From assembly GCA_020349865.1 (NCBI GenBank), contig CP070700.1, forward strand, positions 1,481,109 through 1,491,319: DNA of 10,211 nucleotides. The letters are read 5' to 3'. Source of the stretch: Desulfobacteraceae bacterium. GTDB lineage: Bacteria > Desulfobacterota > DSM-4660 > Desulfatiglandales > Desulfatiglandaceae. A program made the position numbers and the translations under genes. This document shows positions 1 to 6,059 of the stretch, piece after piece. The notes under the pieces were generated by a model that searched no databases, was not told where the DNA came from, and saw nothing but the letters and a program-made list of their open reading frames with translations. How positions within the stretch are numbered: position 1 is the stretch's first letter; each line of letters opens with the position of its first letter.

Positions 1-15
1 ACGGACGTCTTTCAT

Positions 16-18
16 TGA
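16..18 (+). other. In-frame TGA inside the epimerase domain
   Basis: From base 1 the frame reads TDVFH, then TGA, then DAIVDAIFG, which continues directly into the open frame of the epimerase/dehydratase gene. DAIVDAIFG is the conserved family segment (usually D.IVDALFGTGL), so the stop lies within homologous protein, not before it. A nonsense mutation, a base error (TGC or TGG to TGA) and a selenocysteine codon are all formally possible. I see no clear selenocysteine-insertion hairpin just downstream. Confidence 0.6.
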
Positions 19-27
19 GATGCGATC

Positions 28-1227
28 GTGGATGCAATTTTCGGTAGAGGTCTCTCACGGGTTGTTGGGGGTCTTTATCGCAATGTCATTGGGCTGATAA
101 ACGAAAGTGGAAAAACCGTTTTCAGTGTGGATATCCCCTCCGGTATCCACGGCGATACGGGCAAAATAATGGGGATGGCGGTGAAAGCGGATTATACTAT
201 TACCTTCGGGCTTCAAAAAATTGGGGCTATGCTCTTTCCAGGATATGATTTATGCGGAAAACAGTACGTTACACACATATCCTTCCCGCCGGCAATCTAC
301 AACAATGATTCAATGAAAATTGAGATCAACCATCCGCCGAAACTCGCGCCCAGGGACAAGGATGCCCACAAAGGAGATCTTGGTGAGATGCTTTTTATTG
401 CAGGTGCCGCGAGCTATTACGGGGCACCCTATTTTGCAGCCCTTTCTTTTCTAAAGGCCGGTGGTGGGTATTCCCGCCTTGCCGCACCCGAATCCATGAC
501 GCCTTTTATTGCCAATAAGGGAAGTGAGATAGTCTTTTGCCCGCAGAAAGAAACAGAATCGGGAACCATCTCTGCTGAAAACGGTGACGCTTTGCTTGAG
601 CTTTCAGAGAAAATGGATATGGTTGTCATGGGCCCCGGGCTGTCTCTGGAGGAAGAAACTCAAAAACTGGCCAGGAGATTGGCCGCTGAGATTATAAAAC
701 CCCTGATAGTTGACGGTGACGGCATTACGGCGCTTTGCGATGATTTAGAAATTTTAAAGGCAAGGAAAGCAGAAACCATACTCACGCCGCATTTAGGCGA
801 AATGTCCAGAATCACCAATACTGGCATCCCCGAGATAGATATAAATAAGATCGATGTCTTGCAGCGGACTGCCAGGGAGCTAAATGCAACGATTGTCTTG
901 AAAGGAGGTCATTCGCTGATAGGGTATCCCGATGAAAGGGTTTTTATCAATATGACCGGAAACCCCGGCATGGCAACGGCGGGCTCGGGAGATGTCCTTA
1001 CAGGGGCAATTGCCGCCATGTTCGGCCTTGGGCTATCTGTTCAGGACGCGGTGAGGAAGGGGGTTTTCATCCATGGCCTTGCAGGAGATTTGGCTGCGGA
1101 ATATGAAGGTGAGGATGGGATAACGGCCCAGGACATAATGGGTTATCTACCGCTTGCTGTCAGGATGGATCGCGAAGGCCTTGATGAAGCATTTAGAGAT
1201 CGCTATGCAGGAGCACGCGTCGTATAG
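28..1227 (+). CDS. nnrD: Bifunctional NAD(P)H-hydrate epimerase / ADP-dependent dehydratase (YjeF), N-terminally incomplete
   Basis: The enzyme repairs damaged hydrated NADH and NADPH: the N-terminal YjeF domain epimerises NAD(P)HX and the C-terminal ribokinase-like domain dehydrates it using ADP or ATP. Residues 1-95 are the second half of the epimerase domain (VDIPSGIHGDTG at 34-45, FGLQKIGAMLFPG at 60-72). Residues 115-380 are the dehydratase, with KGDLGEMLFIAGA at 115-127, GPGL at 202-205, TPHLGEM at 253-259, KGGHS at 292-296 and the nucleotide-binding GNPGMATAGSGDVLTG at 311-326, including the catalytic Asp322. Full-length fusions run to about 500 residues, so about 100 are missing. The GTG at 28 has no convincing ribosome binding site. 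Reading the same frame upstream gives epimerase-like residues (DAIVDAIFG) but crosses a TGA at 16-18. The gene is therefore broken, recoded or mis-sequenced, or starts internally. The C-terminus is complete and the gene converges on the deacylase gene. Confidence 0.9.
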   Translation: MDAIFGRGLSRVVGGLYRNVIGLINESGKTVFSVDIPSGIHGDTGKIMGMAVKADYTITFGLQKIGAMLFPGYDLCGKQYVTHISFPPAIYNNDSMKIEINHPPKLAPRDKDAHKGDLGEMLFIAGAASYYGAPYFAALSFLKAGGGYSRLAAPESMTPFIANKGSEIVFCPQKETESGTISAENGDALLELSEKMDMVVMGPGLSLEEETQKLARRLAAEIIKPLIVDGDGITALCDDLEILKARKAETILTPHLGEMSRITNTGIPEIDINKIDVLQRTARELNATIVLKGGHSLIGYPDERVFINMTGNPGMATAGSGDVLTGAIAAMFGLGLSVQDAVRKGVFIHGLAGDLAAEYEGEDGITAQDIMGYLPLAVRMDREGLDEAFRDRYAGARVV

Positions 1228-1295
1228 GGTTTTTCCGGATGCAAACTGGATATGGTATGCAGGGCCAGCATTAAAGGAAAATCTGGGGGGCATCT

Positions 1296-1778
1296 TCATA
1301 GTGCCACATTCACCGGTATGGGTTTAAGAACCTTCACCAGATCCTTTGGGGAAATCTCTGCCAGCAGTCCTTTTTTCCCTGCATTGATAAAGATTTTTTT
1401 AAGATCAATAATAGTCTCTTCAACACAGGTCCTTAAAGGTCTTTTTGTCCCAAAAGGAGAAGTTCCCCCCACAAAATATCCTGTATGTTTGTGTGCCACC
1501 TGAGGGTCACAGGGTCTGACCGTCTTCACACCCAAGGCCCTGGCAAGTGCTTTAGTTGAAACTTTTTTGTCACCATGCATAAATATTAAGAAAGGATTAC
1601 CATTTCCGTCTTCCATTACAAGCGTCTTTATAACCAGATGCTCATCCACATTCAACTCCTTGGCCGCTACCGCAGTTCCCCCGTTTTCTATATATTTATA
1701 GGGGCGTATGGAAAAGCCAATTTTATGTTGACTCATCGCCCTAATGGCCTGGGTTTTTGGAAATTTTTCCTTTGCCAT
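1296..1778 (-). CDS. ybaK: YbaK/EbsC-type Cys-tRNA(Pro) / aminoacyl-tRNA deacylase
   Basis: This 160-residue protein matches the YbaK/EbsC family of trans-editing enzymes, which hydrolyse mischarged aminoacyl-tRNA, classically Cys-tRNA(Pro), in the cytoplasm. Visible family marks are the N-terminal KTQAIRAMSQHKIGF (8-22), VIKTLVM with the conserved Lys51 (49-55), ALARALGVKTVRPCDP (77-92), TGYFVGGTSPFG (99-110) with the glycine-rich substrate-pocket loop, and INAGKKGLLAEISPKDL (131-147). The length is normal for the family. It is full length, with an ATG start but only a weak Shine-Dalgarno, and appears to be a single-gene unit convergent with the NAD(P)HX repair gene. Substrate preference within the YbaK/ProX superfamily cannot be fixed from sequence alone. 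Confidence 0.92.
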   Translation of the reverse strand: MAKEKFPKTQAIRAMSQHKIGFSIRPYKYIENGGTAVAAKELNVDEHLVIKTLVMEDGNGNPFLIFMHGDKKVSTKALARALGVKTVRPCDPQVAHKHTGYFVGGTSPFGTKRPLRTCVEETIIDLKKIFINAGKKGLLAEISPKDLVKVLKPIPVNVAL

Positions 1779-1835
1779 ATAGTTTTATAGAATTATCATA
1801 ACACCTTAGATTTTGAAAAACCAACCGTGGATTGT

Positions 1836-2110
1836 AGGGCCATGGGGATCTCTTTTTCAAAAGCCGCATAAGCCGGCCGCTCGGCTGAGCTCGCCGCATG
1901 CCTCATTCTATTGAACGGCAGATTGGCCATAAAATTCAGCCCAGGACAGCCCCGGAAGGGAACCTTCATAAAAGAGGCCGCCTTCTCTGCCTACCCGCCA
2001 TAATCCCTGGCGGGCCTGCTCAGCACCCCTGTTCCAGGACCAGGGGGCGTTCCACGAGCTTTGTATAATTTTTGTGATGCGGCTTTTGAAAAAGAGATCC
2101 CCACGGCCCT
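1836..2110. mobile_element. MITE-like or IS-remnant element with 34-bp terminal inverted repeats
   Basis: Bases 1836-1869 and 2077-2110 are inverted copies of each other with one mismatch in 34 (the A at 1842 opposite the C at 2104). The 207 bp between them hold no open frame and contain further stems: CCCGCCA/TGGCGGG at 1994-2014 (7 bp, 7-nt loop) and CCCCTG/CAGGGG around 2027-2047. No target duplication is obvious outside the repeats. It occupies the gap between the deacylase gene and the STAS-like operon. The size and ends fit a non-autonomous transposable or repeated intergenic element. A transcribed hairpin is the alternative. Confidence 0.6.
1994..2014. repeat. Perfect 7-bp stem inside the inverted-repeat element
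   Basis: CCCGCCA (1994-2000) and TGGCGGG (2008-2014) are perfect complements with loop TAATCCC. There is no T-tract on either side, so it is not a convincing terminator. It looks like internal secondary structure of the surrounding element. Confidence 0.5.
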
Positions 2111-2250
2111 TCCTGTCTTATTTCTAAAGAGCTAAAGTGTTACGAAAAAATCATCATTAGGTTGTAGAGGGCCCTGATCATCTTTTTTCGGGCAGTCAGG
2201 ATACTAAAGACGTACAAGACTTGTCCATAGAAAGTCACGGGATAGGGGCT

Positions 2251-2541
2251 TCACATGCATAATTTTTCTTCGGGTGCGATCAGGCGTGCATTTTCGCCTG
2301 TAAAAAGGATTTGAACGGTGCGGGCCTTTAGTCCGGCCAGGTTTTGCCTAAATGTATCCTGCCCAAACGGACAAATGTTCTTGAGACAATTGGTATGAAT
2401 AATCACCCTATAAACACCATCAGTGTTTTTCTTGAGTACATTGAGCAGTTGCCATGCTGATGTGCCATCAAAATCGCCCAATAGTTTCAGGTGAAGATTA
2501 TCACTGCTGCGATGCATGGAAATTTTAAAATTAGATGCCAT
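2251..2541 (-). CDS. STAS-like (anti-sigma-factor antagonist fold) small protein
   Basis: This 96-residue protein has the outline of a STAS domain: strand NLHLKLLGDFDGTSAWQLL (15-33), helix, strand YRVIIHT (44-50), a loop NCLKNICPFG (51-60) where classical SpoIIAA proteins carry the phosphorylatable DSSG, then helix DTFRQNLAGLK (62-72) and strand TVQILFTGEN (75-84). The usual Ser/Thr at the start of the loop helix is not obvious, so classical kinase switching is doubtful. The Shine-Dalgarno-like GAGG lies about 12 nt before the ATG. It is the last gene of a three-gene minus-strand operon, 63 bp after the degenerate receiver, which suggests a partner-switching or scaffold role in the same signalling unit. 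The assignment rests on pattern only; a hypothetical protein without regulatory function is possible. Confidence 0.6.
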   Translation of the reverse strand: MASNFKISMHRSSDNLHLKLLGDFDGTSAWQLLNVLKKNTDGVYRVIIHTNCLKNICPFGQDTFRQNLAGLKARTVQILFTGENARLIAPEEKLCM

Positions 2542-2604
2542 AACTTCGATTCCTCTTTCCCTGCAAAAAGCATAAAGATCTGAAAACCTCGGCCCGGCGA
2601 TACA

Positions 2605-3030
2605 TCAAAATGCGCCCTGTGAGGGAGTGACCATCTGCTTTACATTGCCAGCCGTCGTTCTTCGCAGGATGTGCAAACAGCCTTCAAGAGCCATTCTTAC
2701 TTTTTGTTTCAACTCCCTTAAATCTGAGCTCTTTAATACATAGTAATCTGCTGCGATGGATCTTGGATCGTATCTAAAGTGAGGATAAGCCGAACACAAA
2801 ACAACGGGGATATTGTAGTAGGTATTTCGTATGTCCTGGAGAAGATCGAGCCCGTCATATTTGCCCAACCTAACTGCCAACACGATCAGATCGGGACTTC
2901 TTTGCTCAATCAGGCGCATTACCTGTGAGCCATCTCCGATGGCGATCACTTCGTAGCCTTCCTCTGTTAGTTCATCGGCATAAAGTATCTGGATGGCCTC
3001 CTCATTGTCTACAACAAGGATTTTATACAT
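2605..3030 (-). CDS. Single-domain receiver (CheY-like) protein lacking the phospho-acceptor Asp
   Basis: This 141-residue protein is a stand-alone response-regulator receiver: MYKILVVDNEEA (1-12) with acidic-pocket Asp8 and Glu10, LIVLAVRLGKYDGLDLLQDI (48-67), PVVLCSAYPHF (75-85) with the switch Ser80, and YYVLKSSDL (97-104) with the conserved Lys100. The residue aligned with the phosphorylated Asp (normally in LxxLDxxL) is Ala52, codon GCA at 2875-2877, so ordinary phosphotransfer should be impossible. Residues 120-141 form a short tail without an output domain. The start at 3030 was chosen because GGAGGG sits 5 nt upstream and the receiver fold begins there. The frame is open further upstream to 3198, but that part overlaps the preceding gene. 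It probably works as a phosphorylation-independent adaptor with the adjacent STAS-like and Cys-rich proteins. Confidence 0.88.
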   Translation of the reverse strand: MYKILVVDNEEAIQILYADELTEEGYEVIAIGDGSQVMRLIEQRSPDLIVLAVRLGKYDGLDLLQDIRNTYYNIPVVLCSAYPHFRYDPRSIAADYYVLKSSDLRELKQKVRMALEGCLHILRRTTAGNVKQMVTPSQGAF

Positions 3031-3094
3031 GGTACCCTCCAGTCTAAGGTGATTTCCCGGTTTTCCTACCTCCTTGTTTTTTATTATCATTCTG

Positions 3095-3343
3095 TTAAGA
3101 AGTGTTATTGTCTTCCAGGCAGTAAGAATGCCAGGCGCAATCGACCTGATCGCAATTGGTCTGTTCCCTTTGAAAACAGTCGACATTACCTTCAGCACGT
3201 TGAATACTTCGAATCAACGCTGTCATATCAAGGAAATGCTTTTTTTGATTATGTTCCATTGCGCCAGTTATGGAGGCTCTCTTCGCTTGTTTGGCTCCTC
3301 TGTCCTTTTCGGGTATGTTTCTAATGCCTCGATCTATTCTCAC
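3095..3343 (-). CDS. Small four-cysteine protein of unknown function
   Basis: This 82-residue protein starts at a GTG preceded by a very good GGAGGA 7 nt upstream, and ends 64 bp before the start of the receiver gene on the same strand, so it is likely the first gene of the operon. The N-terminal 28 residues are basic and probably disordered. The conserved-looking core is KKHFLDMTALIRSIQRAEGN (34-53) followed by a cluster Cys56, Cys64, Cys69, Cys75 (spacing C-x7-C-x4-C-x5-C) with CDQVDCAWHSYCLE. I recall similar short proteins with CDQ.DC.WR.YC in Desulfobacterota, without a known function. The cysteines could bind zinc or an Fe-S cluster or form disulfides. No signal peptide or membrane segment is visible. 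Confidence 0.7.
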   Translation of the reverse strand: MRIDRGIRNIPEKDRGAKQAKRASITGAMEHNQKKHFLDMTALIRSIQRAEGNVDCFQREQTNCDQVDCAWHSYCLEDNNTS

Positions 3344-3436
3344 TGAGATATCCTCCGTTATTTTGGTTGCCCTAAAATCAAACAGAATCCTGCCTTTAAA
3401 TGCTCAAGATTATTATTCTGTTTTTAAGGCACTATC

Positions 3437-3472
3437 ACCTTTTCCATTCAGGTTGTCCATAGAGGAAAAGGT
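3437..3472. repeat. 9-bp perfect inverted repeat upstream of the minus-strand operon
   Basis: ACCTTTTCC (3437-3445) and GGAAAAGGT (3464-3472) are perfect complements around an 18-nt spacer. The position, about 100 bp upstream of the GTG at 3343, would suit an operator or leader hairpin, but nothing ties it to a regulator. Confidence 0.45.
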
Positions 3473-3503
3473 TCAATTTCATAAGAAAAAGCCCTATAAG
3501 ACG

Positions 3504-3537
3504 GGTATTTTTCCCCAGCGCGATAGGAAAAAATACC
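3504..3537. terminator. A/T-rich hairpin, possible terminator or regulatory stem
   Basis: GGTATTTTTCC (3504-3514) pairs with GGAAAAAATACC (3526-3537), with one bulged A and an 11-nt loop. The A/T-rich stem is strong, but there is no separate U-tract after it on either strand, so termination is only one possibility. Confidence 0.35.
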
Positions 3538-3738
3538 GCTTGAGCCACTCCCTTACTCAGCCTGACAATGCCAAAGTTGCAGGACTTGATTTAATTTCTG
3601 CCGTTATGATTCTTTCTGTTTCTTACCTTGATTTACGTACTGACTGTCGTGTAAATCATCAGTCTGTTCCAGGCAGAACAATTCATGCCCGACACTCGCC
3701 TGTTTATCAAACTCACAACGCTCTGGATTGACAATATT

Positions 3739-3993
3739 ATGAGGGACTTGATCACTCCATTTAACAGGGCAAGTCTTGAAACGTTGGAACAAGTGTACGA
3801 TGAGCGTTTTGCTAAACAGTACGGTTTTCCCGGATATATTTCCGACAGGTTATATAACGTTATCTTAAATCATGACGACCTATATAATGGCTTTTTCTGT
3901 GTCGGATGCTAAGACTGTGGTCATGAGTTTTTACTGGCCTGGTCATGGAAGCGTCGCCATTTCTGTCCCCCCTGTCATCAGAAGAAAGTAGTT
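3739..3993 (+). pseudogene. IS91-type transposase fragment (N-terminal zinc-binding head), broken
   Basis: The frame encodes the typical start of IS91-family transposases: LETLEQVYDERFAKQYGF, then YISDRLYNVILNHDDLYNGF, then the zinc-binding region DCGHEFLLAWSWKRRHFCPP with CHQKKVV. The in-frame TAA at 3910-3912 falls between VGC and DCGHE, where relatives have a Lys codon, so a single AAA-to-TAA change explains it. Both CxxC pairs survive. Homology stops abruptly after KKVV at 3993, where relatives continue with EFGEWL and the catalytic domain; a repeat element starts at that exact base. The rest of the transposase is not found in the window. The family assignment is strong and the pseudogene status is certain. 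Confidence 0.8.
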
Positions 3994-4028
3994 GGTGCCC
4001 ATCCATAAATGAAATAAAGTCACTATCA

Positions 4029-4246
4029 AGTGTCCAATTCAGAAATGAGAAATTTTTTGCAAGATCTAGGCTTCAGGGAACCCGCTGCGAAGCAGTGGGA
4101 CTGAGTCACCGCGAAGCGATGCGAAGAAATCAAAGGATTACGCGGAGACCTACGGTAGTGCGTCGCACAAGGAATCAAGCAGATTGATCCGCCTGAGGCG
4201 GATTGACGCTGAGATTGTGAAAAAGGGCCATTTCTGGATGGACACT
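4029..4246. mobile_element. Hairpin-rich MITE-like element (about 218 bp) at the transposase breakpoint
   Basis: The left end 4029-4047 (AGTGTCCAATTCAGAAATG) is matched in inverted orientation by 4228-4246 (reads AGTGTCCATCCAGAAATG on the minus strand). A second, direct copy of the end occurs at 3994-4011 (GGTGCCCATCCATAAATG, 15 of 18 identical to the right end), so the element may really begin at 3994, exactly where transposase homology ends. Inside are three hairpins with 3-nt loops: 4081-4099 (8 pairs, loop GAA, one G/T), 4107-4121 (6 pairs, loop GAA, one mismatch) and 4187-4203 (ATCCGCC/GGCGGAT, perfect, loop TGA). There is no coding capacity. Confidence 0.6.
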
Positions 4247-4255
4247 GCTATGAAA

Positions 4256-4506
4256 TTAAGGCGAAGTAGCAACAGGTCCAACCATTTCACTGACAGAAAC
4301 ATCCATTAACCTATCTCTGGCAATATTCACCAGTCCCGCACAATTGCTTACCATCGAAGGCCTCGTATCTTCGCCCCATTGTCTCTTGACATACAAGGGC
4401 ATCTAACCCTATGTTTTCTCCGAAAAAGGGAAACCTTATCAACTAACTCACCTATGGGAACCTTTGGGGTAATGCCACGGGATGTCTTAAAGCTCTTTTC
4501 CGTCTT
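4256..4506 (-). pseudogene. Degenerate minus-strand coding remnant, possibly DUF1858-like
   Basis: One minus-strand frame (4348-4506) reads GITPKVPIGELVDKVSLF (around 4423-4476), which resembles the ITPK..VGELLEKYPE start of DUF1858 domains. A second frame (4256-4402) carries a 48-residue stretch beginning MPLYVKRQWGEDTRPS, and a third also stays open here. No single frame has a start with a ribosome binding site plus a complete domain. The best reading is a frameshifted gene fragment. It could also be chance, so the family name is only a suggestion. Confidence 0.25.
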
Positions 4507-4589
4507 TTATTGGCGTGTCAATGCCCCTTTGAAAAAGATCATTAGAGCAACAAAAGGAGTCGCACGCGGTTATTGCGACAATATCGAAA

Positions 4590-4771
4590 TAAACCCAGAT
4601 TGTGCAGCAGTCTCCTACTGCGACTTGAAAATCCTTGCTGCAACGCTTAGTTGCCGATTTTGCTCCTCGACATATTTATTAATATGCCTACGTCACAAAA
4701 TCGCTCCAACTGCGCGTTTCGCTATGGTTTTCTGCGCCTCGCTACGGATTCTACCGCACAATCTGGGTTTA
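4590..4771. mobile_element. Palindromic MITE-like element (182 bp) flanked by TA
   Basis: The ends are a perfect 16-bp inverted repeat: TAAACCCAGATTGTGC at 4590-4605 and its complement at 4756-4771. The two arms keep matching in blocks (GAAAA, AACGC, AGTTG, CGATTTTG) toward the centre, where CATATT (4671-4676) and AATATG (4681-4686) face each other across TATT, so the whole element can fold as one long imperfect hairpin. TA borders both ends, as expected for Tc1/mariner/IS630-type mobilisation. It contains no gene and sits directly in front of, or within, ferredoxin-like coding sequence. Confidence 0.65.
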
Positions 4772-4902
4772 AGTGCAACCTCTGTTATGAAAGACACCGG
4801 AACGGCCAAGCACCCGCCTGCAGCACGGTGTGTCCCTCAGGTTGCATCTTCTGGGGTGATGCTACGAGCCTCTCTAAAAGGATTGAAGAGCAGGTGGCAT
4901 AG
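4772..4902 (+). pseudogene. C-terminal remnant of a 4Fe-4S ferredoxin-type electron-transfer subunit
   Basis: Directly after the palindromic element the frame reads KCNLCYERHRNGQAPAC, then STVCPSGCIFWGDATSLSKR and a TAG stop at 4900-4902. This is the C..C........C...CP motif of the second cluster in dicluster ferredoxin subunits such as those paired with molybdopterin, tungsten or aldehyde:ferredoxin oxidoreductases. The N-terminal cluster is missing. If 4590-4771 is removed, the upstream bases read GYCDNIE joined in frame to KCNLCYER, so the plausible parent gene spanned the element. Upstream of about 4530 the frame loses its cysteines, and other frames show CQCPFE-like pieces, indicating more damage. 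No start codon or ribosome binding site remains. Confidence 0.7.
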
Positions 4903-4954
4903 AAGAAACTGAAAAGCCTTCCTGTTGATTGCAAAATATGCGAAGGTATGAATT

Positions 4955-5001
4955 CAAAACAAGGGGGTGTTGGAGAGAGCTGCTCTTCAATTCCCCCTTT
5001 T
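4955..5001 (+). terminator. Hairpin downstream of the ferredoxin remnant, likely terminator
   Basis: AAGGGGG (4961-4967) pairs with CCCCCTT (4993-4999), with an inner extension TTGgAGAG/CTCTtCAA. It is followed only by a short TTTTG. It lies after the ferredoxin stop and before the MBL gene, in the right place to end transcription. Confidence 0.5.
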
Positions 5002-5074
5002 GCTTGACCTGGAAGGCAGAGTATTATGGCTCGATGAGTGAAGTCCTTGCAAAATAATTCTGAGAAGGGGAGAG

Positions 5075-5914
5075 ATGAAGACTATTGTTACAATATTATG
5101 TGATAATTATGTTGGGAAGTCAGGGCTAATCGGAGAACATGGTTTTTGTGTAATGATAGAAAGAGGAAACGAAAAGTATTTATGGGATACCAGCCCCGGA
5201 ATGTCATCGCCGCATAACTTAAAGGCCTTGGGTAAAAACCTTAAGGGCTTGAATGGAATAGTACTAAGTCACGGGAATTATGATCATACAGGAGGCCTAA
5301 AATGGGCTGTCCAGGAATCCGACGGGCTGAAAATCGTGGCCCACAGTGCAGTTTTTTCACAACATATGGCACTCAACAGAAAAGATCCGAGTGAGGCTCC
5401 GCACTATGTCGGCTGTTCATATTCCCGGCAAGAGCTGGAGGAATTAGGAGCAGCGTTTCACTTTGTGAAACATACTAAAGAAATATATTCCGGGATACGG
5501 TTTCTTGCCGAGATAGATCGTATTGCTGCACAGCTGCCAACTGATCCTTACCTCGTTATCCCCAAAGGCAACAAATTCGTTTCCGATCCTATGGAGGACG
5601 ATGCCAGTCTTCTTTTGGAAATTGATGGTTCGCCTATATTGCTTCTCGGGTGCGCCCATGCAGGAGTCTTGAATATATTAGATCACGTCAAACACAAAAT
5701 GGGCATCCACAAACTTAGTGCCGTTTTAGGAGGGACTCATCTCATGTTTTCCGACACTGATAATATACAAACATTCATGGACAGACTGGAAGAGTTTTCT
5801 GTTGACATGATAGGTGTTTCCCATTGTACGGGCTTTAAGGCTGCTGGTGAGCTGGCACATCATTTTGGGAATCGCTTTGTGCTTGGGTCAGCTGGAAGCG
5901 TTTTGACTTTTTGA
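5075..5914 (+). CDS. MBL-fold metallohydrolase, dihydropterin-type (MJ0301-like)
   Basis: This 279-residue protein is of the metallo-beta-lactamase group that includes 7,8-dihydropterin-6-methyl-4-(beta-D-ribofuranosyl)aminobenzene-5'-phosphate synthase homologues. Features are KYLWDTSPG (34-42), the metal motif LSHGNYDHTGGL (64-75), GCAHAGVLN with His195 (192-200), LGGTHLMF with His222 (218-225) and GVSHCTGF with His250 (247-254). In the HxHxDH motif the second His is Asn68 (AAT at 5276-5278), leaving His66, Asp70 and His71. Metal binding at site 1 may be weakened or altered. A strong AAGGGGAG precedes the ATG by 3 nt. The gene stands alone on the plus strand, between a terminator-like hairpin upstream and a perfect 14-bp hairpin downstream. 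The substrate is unknown; the pterin name is family transfer only. It is probably cytoplasmic. Confidence 0.88.
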   Translation: MKTIVTILCDNYVGKSGLIGEHGFCVMIERGNEKYLWDTSPGMSSPHNLKALGKNLKGLNGIVLSHGNYDHTGGLKWAVQESDGLKIVAHSAVFSQHMALNRKDPSEAPHYVGCSYSRQELEELGAAFHFVKHTKEIYSGIRFLAEIDRIAAQLPTDPYLVIPKGNKFVSDPMEDDASLLLEIDGSPILLLGCAHAGVLNILDHVKHKMGIHKLSAVLGGTHLMFSDTDNIQTFMDRLEEFSVDMIGVSHCTGFKAAGELAHHFGNRFVLGSAGSVLTF

Positions 5915-6059
5915 TTAAGGCCTGCGTTGCTTTAAATTTTGATAGGAAGTCATGATGAACAAAATCAGACGCGGGATAAGCGATGTGTTGGCACTTACAA
6001 ATTAGTCTTTGCCGTGCCTCAGGAATAAGGCTCTGGCCTCGCCATCGTCAGCTAACTCG

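Larger units (their letters stand above)
3344..3738. other. Gene-free stretch upstream of the Cys-rich/receiver/STAS operon
   Basis: No credible coding region is seen; the longer open frames here lack family features and ribosome binding sites. The stretch contains two inverted repeats, listed separately, and must hold the promoter of the minus-strand operon starting at 3343. I could not identify a convincing -35/-10 pair or a sigma-54 site. Its right part leads into the transposase remnant. Confidence 0.5.

Noticed and set aside
3045..3198. N-terminal extension of the degenerate receiver to 3198
   Set aside because: It overlaps the Cys-rich gene, lacks receiver homology, and the inner ATG at 3030 has an excellent ribosome binding site.
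3945..4187. Plus-strand open frame running from the transposase remnant through the hairpin element
   Set aside because: It runs across the element's stems in a frame unrelated to the transposase and shows no domain.
4081..4203. Successive short stems considered as a CRISPR array or tRNA cluster
   Set aside because: The stems are not equal repeats with spacers and no cloverleaf or CCA-like acceptor can be drawn.
4379..4912. Long plus-strand open frame across the remnants and the palindromic element
   Set aside because: It crosses the element in a frame different from the ferredoxin cysteine frame and has no ribosome binding site or family features; only short pieces of it may be ancestral coding sequence.
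5952..6005. 17-codon open frame ATG ATG AAC ... TAG with AGGAAG just upstream, after the MBL gene
   Set aside because: Too short to support from sequence alone; no homology recognised and no conservation can be checked here.
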